5,262 nt of DNA from an uncultured Lachnospiraceae bacterium. Its GTDB lineage: Bacteria; Bacillota; Clostridia; Lachnospirales; Lachnospiraceae. Below the pieces are notes generated by a model, which saw only the letters and a list, made by a program, of their open reading frames with translations, was not told where the DNA came from and did not search any database. Location of the stretch: the NCBI GenBank assembly GCA_947589175.1, contig CANPZR010000198.1:1-5262 (forward strand), read 5' to 3'. The position numbers were made by a program, and so were the translations under genes. Positions 1-4,694 of the stretch are shown in pieces; position 1 is the stretch's first letter; each line of letters starts with the position of its first letter.

Positions 1-1050
1 GGTACCGGCGCCGTTGGGTCCCCAGTCGGATATGAAATCGTAATCGGAGTAGACCTCCACCCCGCCCAGAAGATCCACGATCTTCTTCACGCTGGTAAAG
101 TTCACCCGCACATAGTAATCAATGTCTATCCCCTCGTATATCTTCTCCAGCGTGCCTATGGAGACGTCCACACCGTACAGCCCGGCGTGGGTCAGCTTAT
201 CCCGCGCGCCGCCGGAGACATCCTTTCCCTTGGGACCGTACAGCGGCACAAAATAATCTCTCGGCGTGGAGGTAAGAAGCACCTTCTTCGTCACCGGGTT
301 CACCGTGGCGATGACGTTCACGTCGCTCCGGCTGGTCTGGGAGATGTCCCCGTACACGTCAATGCCGCTGATATACACGTTAAACGGCTTAGTAGTCACG
401 TCTGTGTCCTCGTACCCCTTCACATCCTCTACCACCGTCTCGATTCGATGCTTGTTCAGCTCTTTTGTGTCGTCCCCGAATGTCTTGTACTGCTCCTCAA
501 CGAGTTTGAGAAATGCCTCGTTCATCACGGCCACCTGAATCTCCTTGGCATACAGGGCGTCCGCCATGGACGCGCAGTCCTCGAACTCCGTCACCTTCAG
601 ATCCTGGCCCGCCAGGCTCTTCGCCTCCGTCATGGCCTTGTCCGTGTTCTCCCGGTCCTGCACTCCCAAAATGCCGAACGTGTAGTCCTTGGCGTCCGAT
701 ATGCTCTGGGCCTTGTCATCCTTTAGCACATAGAAGGAAATGATATCGACCTTTATCTCAGCGCCGCCGATTTCATCCATCGCCGCGTAGGTGTCGAACA
801 TATAATAGCTGCCGCCGATGTAAAAGGCGCAGAAAAAAACGCACAGGATACGGCCTATGACGTAACTCGATTTCGTCATCTGCGTCAGGAACTGAAACAC
901 CATCAAAACCGCGCAGACAACCGCCAGGACTGCCACATACTTATTCGGAATAAAATCTACATACAGCGCCATTCCGCACAGCAAAATAGAAACGACAAGC
1001 TGTATTCCCAAAAACACAAAACTCAGCTTTCTACTTACCAGTGTTTTCAT
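1..1050 (-). CDS. LCP (LytR-CpsA-Psr) family cell-wall glycopolymer ligase, 3' end cut by window edge
   Basis: LCP enzymes move lipid-linked teichoic acids or capsular glycans onto peptidoglycan outside the membrane. Translating from ATG at 1050 gives 350 open residues running off the window. Residues 11-30, 38-56 and 65-84 are three hydrophobic segments, probably membrane helices. Residues ~95-215 form an extra soluble region (see findings). The LCP core starts near residue 225: NVYISGIDVYG, then RSDVNVIATVNP (~243-254), STPRDYFVPL (~261-270), DKLTHAG (~284-290) and DYYVRVNF (~311-318). These match the family's R-S-D, PRD and K-hA-x-x-YG motifs, with the conserved Arg and Asp residues that bind polyprenyl phosphate and Mg2+. 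The C-terminal part of the catalytic domain lies outside the window. The start has a GGAGG site at 1056-1060, five bases away. It lies downstream of the tag-like operon after a 126-nt gap, which fits attachment of that operon's product. Membership of the family is secure; the substrate is inferred. Confidence 0.93.
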   Translation of the reverse strand, partial: MKTLVSRKLSFVFLGIQLVVSILLCGMALYVDFIPNKYVAVLAVVCAVLMVFQFLTQMTKSSYVIGRILCVFFCAFYIGGSYYMFDTYAAMDEIGGAEIKVDIISFYVLKDDKAQSISDAKDYTFGILGVQDRENTDKAMTEAKSLAGQDLKVTEFEDCASMADALYAKEIQVAVMNEAFLKLVEEQYKTFGDDTKELNKHRIETVVEDVKGYEDTDVTTKPFNVYISGIDVYGDISQTSRSDVNVIATVNPVTKKVLLTSTPRDYFVPLYGPKGKDVSGGARDKLTHAGLYGVDVSIGTLEKIYEGIDIDYYVRVNFTSVKKIVDLLGGVEVYSDYDFISDWGPNGAGT

Positions 1051-1176
1051 CTCAACCTCCGTATTTTAAACTTTATTTGTCCCTATTAGACATGGGCCGA
1101 TTTCTTGATATCGCATATTTTTCGCGCTCTCATCACAGATTTTTCGCGCTCCCGGCCCTTGATATCCCATTATATA
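1051..1176. other. intergenic gap between glycerophosphotransferase and LCP genes
   Basis: This is the only sizeable gap inside the minus-strand cluster. Its last bases hold the GGAGG ribosome site of the LCP gene (1056-1060). The middle is filled with short repeats at 1104-1170 (separate entry). GGGCCG at 1094-1099 and CGGCCC at 1153-1158 are complementary and could pair across a loop of about 53 nt. I see no hairpin followed by a U-run, so no intrinsic terminator, and no convincing -35/-10 pair on the minus strand. The LCP gene may therefore be read through from upstream, perhaps with attenuation or an undetected promoter. Confidence 0.6.
1104..1170. repeat. 22-bp tandem duplication flanked by a second 13-bp direct repeat
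   Basis: Positions 1110-1131 and 1132-1153 are adjacent, same-orientation copies of a 22-bp unit matching at 19 of 22 positions. They share an exact 13-bp core ATTTTTCGCGCTC at 1117-1129 and 1139-1151. Outside them, CTTGATATCGCAT (1104-1116) and CTTGATATCCCAT (1158-1170) match at 12 of 13 bases and each contains the palindrome GATATC. The order is A-B-B-A, all in direct orientation. No coding explanation applies, because both flanking genes end or start outside it. Function is unknown; paired protein-binding sites or an RNA element in the LCP leader are possible. Confidence 0.8.
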
Positions 1177-2295
1177 TTATTTTATGCCAAAAATCAATTT
1201 CAAAAGTCGATTTATGGCGCCTTTGTCCAAAAATTCATAATTCTGCCTTATAAATGCCTCCAAGCGATCCTTATACGCAAAATCCTGCCCCCAGAGCCGC
1301 TCCAGCTCCCGCTGGCTTCTCACCACGGGTCCGGGCACCGTCTCCTCGTAGGGCTCATAAAAGCTGCGCCCCTCTTTTTCAAATTTCTCCAGGTCGTAGG
1401 CGTAAAAAATCATGGGCCTGCCAAGAAGCGCGTATTCGTACACCACAGAGGAGTAATCGGTGATGAGCCGGTCCGATACGGCCAGCAGGGTGGTGACGCC
1501 GGGGTAATCCGACATGTTGTACACCCGGCCCTCGCAGCCCCGCAGCCACTCGTCGGGAAAATGAGCCGCCACATGGGGGTGCAGCCGCAAAAACAGCGCC
1601 TCGTCCTCTCCCATGACGCCCGTCAGGGACCCAAGGTCCAGCGTCTGCCTGGGATGCTCCTCCTCGTCGTCCCGGAACGTGGGGGCATACAGCGTGATCC
1701 GCTTTCCCGCGAGCTCCGGGTACTGTCTGAAAAACCGCGCGCGCTTTTCCTCCATCCGCTCCTCATCCAGAATCAGATCGGTCCGGGGAAGTCCCAGCAC
1801 ATGCACCCGCTCTCTCGGCAGCGCGAAAGCGCCCGCGTACTGCTCTCTCGTCTTTTCCGAATTCACGATCAGGTGGGTGATCCTCGCGTCCGCCTTTTTC
1901 GAGATCCGGGCCACCTCGCCCGTGTCCGAGTCCTGGCCGAATTTCTTAATCGTGCCGGTGCCGTGCCACAGCTGGACCACCTTCACCCTCTTAGAAATCG
2001 GCGTGTAGGCCATGGGCATAAATACGTTGTCCAGAAATATTGTTCCCGCCGTGGCCATATGGTATGCCCGCAGGAAAAAAAAGGACAGGGGACGGCGGAT
2101 CCCGTCTCTCTTTGTCATAAAACGCAGCGCGTATTCCGGCATCTCCCGGCGGACGCGCTCCGCCACCAGTCCCAGATTTCCCTCGTCGCTCTCGTCGTGG
2201 GTCGCGATGAAAAAAATCTTTTTCTCACGGATGCCGAACAGCCGGAATACAGAAAAAAATCCGGCAAATACAATATATCCTATTCGTTTCAGCAT
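1177..2295 (-). CDS. CDP-glycerol glycerophosphotransferase family protein (TagB/TagF-like)
   Basis: Enzymes of this family transfer sn-glycerol-3-phosphate from CDP-glycerol to a lipid-linked acceptor at the cytoplasmic membrane face, priming (TagB) or polymerising (TagF) poly(glycerol phosphate). The 372 residues carry the family landmarks in order: QLWHGTGTIKKFG (108-120), NSEKTREQY (145-153), GLPRTDLI (168-175), LYAPTFRD (202-209), RLHPH (237-241), LITDYSSVVYEYALL (277-291), FYAYDLEKF (297-305) and PGPVV (321-325). The His residues in WHG and RLHPH match conserved histidines required in TagF. The length resembles TagB (about 380) rather than the larger two-part TagF. Residues ~6-20 are hydrophobic and may help membrane association. 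The gene starts 4 nt after the tagD stop and has no clear Shine-Dalgarno sequence, so translation is probably coupled to tagD. Whether it primes, polymerises or only decorates a glycan cannot be told from sequence. Confidence 0.93.
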   Translation of the reverse strand: MLKRIGYIVFAGFFSVFRLFGIREKKIFFIATHDESDEGNLGLVAERVRREMPEYALRFMTKRDGIRRPLSFFFLRAYHMATAGTIFLDNVFMPMAYTPISKRVKVVQLWHGTGTIKKFGQDSDTGEVARISKKADARITHLIVNSEKTREQYAGAFALPRERVHVLGLPRTDLILDEERMEEKRARFFRQYPELAGKRITLYAPTFRDDEEEHPRQTLDLGSLTGVMGEDEALFLRLHPHVAAHFPDEWLRGCEGRVYNMSDYPGVTTLLAVSDRLITDYSSVVYEYALLGRPMIFYAYDLEKFEKEGRSFYEPYEETVPGPVVRSQRELERLWGQDFAYKDRLEAFIRQNYEFLDKGAINRLLKLIFGIK

Positions 2296-2299
2296 AATT

Positions 2300-2689
2300 T
2301 TATTTCATATTCAGGTCGCTTTTTATTTTCGTCGTGGAAATTCCGTCGGTCCGGGGCAGATAGACCACCTCGCAGTAGTCCTTCAAAAAGTCGAATTTTC
2401 CCTCCCAGTCGTCGCCCATGACAAAGACGTCCACGTTGTTGTTGACCACATCGTCGATTTTCTGCTCCCAGGTGTACTCCGGCAGCACCTCGTCCACATA
2501 TCGGATCGCCTCTAAGATCTGCTTGCGGTCCTCAAAGGAATAGTAGGCCTTTTTGCCCTTCCCCGCGTTGAACTCATCCGACGAGACCACCACGATCAGA
2601 TAGTCGCCTAGCGCCTTCGCCCTGCGGAGCAGGTTAATATGACCTACATGGAGCAGATCAAATGTCCCGTATGTGATTACCTTCTTCAT
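2300..2689 (-). CDS. tagD: glycerol-3-phosphate cytidylyltransferase (TagD)
   Basis: TagD catalyses CTP + sn-glycerol-3-phosphate to CDP-glycerol + diphosphate in the cytoplasm, giving the activated precursor for poly(glycerol phosphate) teichoic acid. The 129-residue length equals that of Bacillus subtilis TagD, and the sequence closely resembles it throughout. It has YGTFDLLHVGH (7-17) with the HxGH nucleotidyltransferase signature at 14-17, DRKQILEAIRYVDEV (54-68), VFVMGDDWEGKFDFLKDYCE (88-107) and the CTP-binding RTDGISTTKIK (113-123). The start is fixed by a perfect AGGAGG at 2698-2703, eight bases upstream. It lies 21 nt after the TagH-like gene and 4 nt before the glycerophosphotransferase, its expected consumer of CDP-glycerol. 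This is the most specific pathway marker here: it says the exported polymer very likely carries glycerol phosphate. A related cytidylyltransferase with another substrate is possible but unlikely given the intact motifs. Confidence 0.97.
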   Translation of the reverse strand: MKKVITYGTFDLLHVGHINLLRRAKALGDYLIVVVSSDEFNAGKGKKAYYSFEDRKQILEAIRYVDEVLPEYTWEQKIDDVVNNNVDVFVMGDDWEGKFDFLKDYCEVVYLPRTDGISTTKIKSDLNMK

Positions 2690-2710
2690 TCTCTTATCCT
2701 CCTGCTTCTT

Positions 2711-3544
2711 TTAATATTCCATCTCCTGCTGATCCTCTAACTCACGCATCTCCCGGATCTCCCGCTGCTCCTCCAGCTCTAAGAGATTCTTCTCCAGCCG
2801 GTCGTCCATCTTCGCCTCATAAAAGCAGGCCACGTCCTCCGCCGACCCCTGGGCGATAATCCGTCCGTGCTCCAACAGGATGCACTTGTTGCACATCCGG
2901 CGGATCTGGCTGGTCGAGTGGGACACAAAGAGCACCGTCACGCCCTTGTCGAACATCCCCTGCAGCCGCCTCTCGCACTTGCGGCGGAACTTCGCGTCTC
3001 CCACGCTGAGCACCTCGTCCAGAATCAGTATATCCGGCTCCACCACCGTGGCCACGGAAAATCCCAGGCGCGCCCTCATACCGGAGGAATAATTTTTCAC
3101 CGGCACGTCGATAAAACTGCCCAGCTCCGAAAATTCGACAATCTGGTCGTATTTTTTCTTCAAAAAATCCCGGTTGTAGCCCAGCATGGCCCCGTAGAGG
3201 TAAATGTTCTCACTTCCGGTGTACTGCCTGTCAAAACCGGCTCCCAGCTCCAGAAGCGGGGCAATCCTCCCGTTGGTGGTGACCGTGCCGCTGGTGGCCT
3301 TCAGCACGCCGGACACGATTTTGAGCAGCGTGCTCTTGCCGGCCCCGTTGAGGCCCATGATGCCCAGCCTGTCTCCCTTTTTCACCTGGAAGCTCACATC
3401 GCGCAGCGCCCAGAACTCCTGGAACATCAGCTCCTTTTTCAACATCTTTATCATATATTCTTTGACATTATCCACTTTTTCCGAACTCAAATTGAACTTC
3501 ATGCTGACATGGTCCACCTTGATCGCCGGTTTTCCTTTTCCCAT
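2711..3544 (-). CDS. tagH: polysaccharide/teichoic acid ABC exporter ATP-binding protein (TagH/Wzt-like)
   Basis: This is the nucleotide-binding subunit that powers export of a lipid-linked polymer with the adjacent TagG-like permease. In 277 residues it has Walker A GLNGAGKST (64-72), the family's LLELGAGFDRQYTGSENIYL (97-116), the ABC signature YSSGM (152-156), Walker B DILILDE (171-177) and the switch histidine in VSHS (207-210). The N-terminal ~45 residues before the Walker A strand, with KVDNVKEYMIKMLKKEL, are typical of the TagH/Wzt subgroup. Known TagH and long Wzt proteins carry a large C-terminal domain. Here the protein stops after about 30 highly charged, mostly acidic residues (~246-277), so that domain is absent. 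The AGGTGA at 3552-3557, seven bases before the ATG, supports the start. It follows the permease by 24 nt. Subfamily assignment is firm; the name TagH rather than Wzt rests on tagD next door. Confidence 0.93.
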   Translation of the reverse strand: MGKGKPAIKVDHVSMKFNLSSEKVDNVKEYMIKMLKKELMFQEFWALRDVSFQVKKGDRLGIMGLNGAGKSTLLKIVSGVLKATSGTVTTNGRIAPLLELGAGFDRQYTGSENIYLYGAMLGYNRDFLKKKYDQIVEFSELGSFIDVPVKNYSSGMRARLGFSVATVVEPDILILDEVLSVGDAKFRRKCERRLQGMFDKGVTVLFVSHSTSQIRRMCNKCILLEHGRIIAQGSAEDVACFYEAKMDDRLEKNLLELEEQREIREMRELEDQQEMEY

Positions 3545-3568
3545 ATGTGACTCACCTCGCTATTCATC

Positions 3569-4396
3569 CTAAATATACATAATGAAATCATCCTGCTTCC
3601 GATAGAATATAAACAGGCCCACTATCATTGTTCCCGCGGCGAACACCGACGTATACATCAAAAGTTTCATATCGAAGGGCTGTCCAAAAAACGTCCGCCG
3701 GAAATTGTTGATAATGCCGAACAGCGGGTTCAGCTTGACAAACCGCTGGGTGCCCTTTCCCATCTTGTCCACGAAGTAAAAAATGGCGCTGCAGTACATA
3801 ATCAGCATCAGGACCACGCTCCAGAGATACTCCACGTCCCGGAAAAACACATTCAGCGTCGATAAAATCATCCCCACTCCCATGGCCAGCACGAGCAGGT
3901 TAAGAAGCGGTATGACGGACAAAAACATATAGGCGTTCAGCGGCGCCCCGTATTTCCCCGTACACAGGAAGAAGATCAGCACGCCGAACAGCACGAGCAG
4001 CGATATGATGAAAATTATAAAGTTGGCTATGATCCCCGAAAACGGATAAATATACTTGGGCACATACACCTTCTTGATCATGGCCCCGTTTCTCCGAATC
4101 GACTTCATGGAGCTGTTGGTCGAGGAGGAAAAAAAGGAATACAAAAGCCGCCCCGTCAGCACATACAGCGGAAACGGAACTCCCTCGAAGGCCGCGTCAG
4201 TGCTGTCCCTCCCTAAGAGGCTGCCGAACACCACCGTCAGCACGATCATGGTCAGAAGCGGCTCAATCAGCGTCCAGAGGATTCCCAGGTAGGACCGCCT
4301 GTAGCGGAGCTTGATATCCTTTTTCACTAACTGCCCCAGCAAATACATGTATTTGCGAAAATTATCCACAAACTGCTTCATTCTTTCATAACCCAT
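3569..4396 (-). CDS. tagG: polysaccharide/teichoic acid ABC exporter permease (TagG-like, ABC-2)
   Basis: This is the membrane subunit of the ABC-2 exporter that moves a lipid-linked glycopolymer out of the cytoplasm. The 275-residue protein opens with the family's amphipathic cuff, LVKKDIKLRYRRSYLGILW (23-41), and shows about six hydrophobic segments: ~39-60, ~76-92, ~117-144, ~153-182, ~190-209 and ~247-265. Other landmarks are NVFFRDVEYLW (182-192), LNPLFGIINNFR (222-233) and the closing FYRKQDDFIMYI. Length and layout match TagG and RfbA-type permeases. The start is uncertain. ATG at 4396 has an AAAAAGG directly against it, too close to serve it, whereas ATG at 4381 (Met6) gives the usual family N-terminus MKQFVDNFRKY and lies about ten bases after AGGATGGG. 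An in-frame stop lies just upstream of 4396. It is the first gene of the operon, behind a promoter candidate at 4531-4560. Confidence 0.94.
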   Translation of the reverse strand: MGYERMKQFVDNFRKYMYLLGQLVKKDIKLRYRRSYLGILWTLIEPLLTMIVLTVVFGSLLGRDSTDAAFEGVPFPLYVLTGRLLYSFFSSSTNSSMKSIRRNGAMIKKVYVPKYIYPFSGIIANFIIFIISLLVLFGVLIFFLCTGKYGAPLNAYMFLSVIPLLNLLVLAMGVGMILSTLNVFFRDVEYLWSVVLMLIMYCSAIFYFVDKMGKGTQRFVKLNPLFGIINNFRRTFFGQPFDMKLLMYTSVFAAGTMIVGLFIFYRKQDDFIMYI

Positions 4397-4423
4397 CCTT
4401 TTTATTTATTCGATCAGATTGCC

Positions 4424-4497
4424 AGACGCCTCTCCGATCTCCCCTATATCACGGATTTCTCCGCGCCCTCGAAATCCTAAAACGCTTTCCGGCGTCT
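4424..4497 (-). promoter_or_regulatory. possible structured 5' leader of the polymer operon
   Basis: In the leader RNA of the minus-strand operon, AGACGCC (4497-4491) can pair with GGCGUCU (4430-4424). Nested inside, GGAUUUC (4477-4471) can pair with GAAAUCC (4459-4453) over an 11-nt loop. An alternative small hairpin, CGCGGA-GAAA-UCCGUG (4465-4450), has a GNRA-type tetraloop and excludes that inner stem. No U-run follows, so this is not an obvious terminator. No known riboswitch class is recognised. Seven-base stems can occur by chance, so the fold is only a candidate. Confidence 0.35.
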
Positions 4498-4530
4498 TAT
4501 GGATCTTGATTTTGACCCTGGTATCATTTG

Positions 4531-4560
4531 ATTATAGCATTATACGTCGGATTTCGTCAA
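4531..4560 (-). promoter_or_regulatory. sigma-A type promoter candidate for the tagG-led operon
   Basis: Read on the minus strand there is TTGACG (-35, 4560-4555), an 18-nt spacer and a perfect TATAAT (-10, 4536-4531). The -10 is preceded by TGC, an extended -10 element. A second TATAAT at 4544-4539 lies within the spacer but is too close to this -35. Transcription would begin near 4524, giving a leader of about 130 nt before the tagG-like start. The boxes are near consensus and correctly placed upstream of the first operon gene. Confidence 0.7.
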
Positions 4561-4588
4561 CCATTCTCGAAAACTTTATAACACATTA

Positions 4589-4616
4589 TTGACATATTTT
4601 GTTCTTATGGTATATT
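4589..4616 (+). promoter_or_regulatory. sigma-A type promoter candidate for the carboxyltransferase gene
   Basis: A perfect TTGACA (-35, 4589-4594) is followed after 16 nt by TATATT (-10, 4611-4616), preceded by TGG as an extended -10. Transcription would start near 4623, about 72 nt before the ATG at 4695. The -10 box is the left arm of a 13-bp palindrome, TATATT-A-AATATA (4611-4623), which could be an operator or simply AT-rich chance. It stands back to back with the minus-strand promoter, with 28 bp between the two -35 boxes. Confidence 0.75.
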
Positions 4617-4682
4617 AAATATAATATTAGGCATTTATTTTACATTTTATTTATTCATGTTTTATTTATAAGAAGGGAGAAT

Positions 4683-4686
4683 GGAG
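4683..4686 (+). promoter_or_regulatory. ribosome binding site fixing the carboxyltransferase start
   Basis: GGAG at 4683-4686 lies eight bases before the ATG at 4695, the correct frame for the carboxyltransferase. An ATG at 4681 lies in another frame, close behind the purine-rich AAGGGAGA at 4673-4680, but its reading frame lacks family motifs. Confidence 0.65.
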
Positions 4687-4694
4687 AATACAGC

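Larger units (their letters stand above)
4397..4694. other. divergent intergenic region between tagG-like operon and carboxyltransferase gene
   Basis: This stretch of about 300 bases holds no gene on either strand. From left to right it contains the leader of the minus-strand operon (about 4397-4524, with foldable segments), a minus-strand promoter candidate (4531-4560), 28 bases between the two -35 boxes, a plus-strand promoter candidate (4589-4616), and an AT-rich plus-strand leader. That leader repeats TTTTATTTA at 4645-4653 and 4660-4668 and ends with the GGAG ribosome site at 4683-4686. Base composition turns sharply AT-rich from about 4520 to 4675 compared with the flanking genes. Confidence 0.8.

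Noticed and set aside
1..6. GGTACC palindrome at the first base of the window
   Set aside because: It is a six-base KpnI recognition sequence inside the LCP coding frame; at the window edge it has no demonstrable biological meaning.
187..743. Several plus-strand open frames across the LCP gene
   Set aside because: They are opposite a continuous 350-codon frame with clear LCP motifs, and their proteins look like low-complexity shadows.
1094..1158. GGGCCG/CGGCCC inverted repeat as an intrinsic terminator
   Set aside because: The loop would be about 53 nt and no U-run follows the stem on the minus-strand transcript, so it does not fit a Rho-independent terminator.
1104..1170. Direct repeats as a CRISPR array
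   Set aside because: Two 22-bp copies abut with no spacer between them, and no cas gene is present.
1105..2421. A 438-codon open frame on the plus strand
   Set aside because: It lies antisense to the glycerophosphotransferase and part of tagD, which carry full motif sets. Its translation is rich in His, Arg and Pro with no recognisable domain, as expected of a shadow frame in GC-rich coding DNA.
2867..3572. Plus-strand open frames of 227 and 122 codons
   Set aside because: Antisense to the ABC ATPase with intact Walker A, signature and Walker B motifs; no family resemblance.
2711..4396. Capsule or O-antigen (Wzm/Wzt) exporter rather than teichoic acid exporter
   Set aside because: Not excluded, but tagD and a CDP-glycerol transferase in the same operon favour a glycerol-phosphate polymer, and the ATPase lacks the Wzt glycan-binding domain.
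4512..4546. Second plus-strand promoter starting with TTGACC at 4512
   Set aside because: No good -10 box lies at proper spacing (TATAGC/TAGCAT only), and the site at 4589-4616 is much better.
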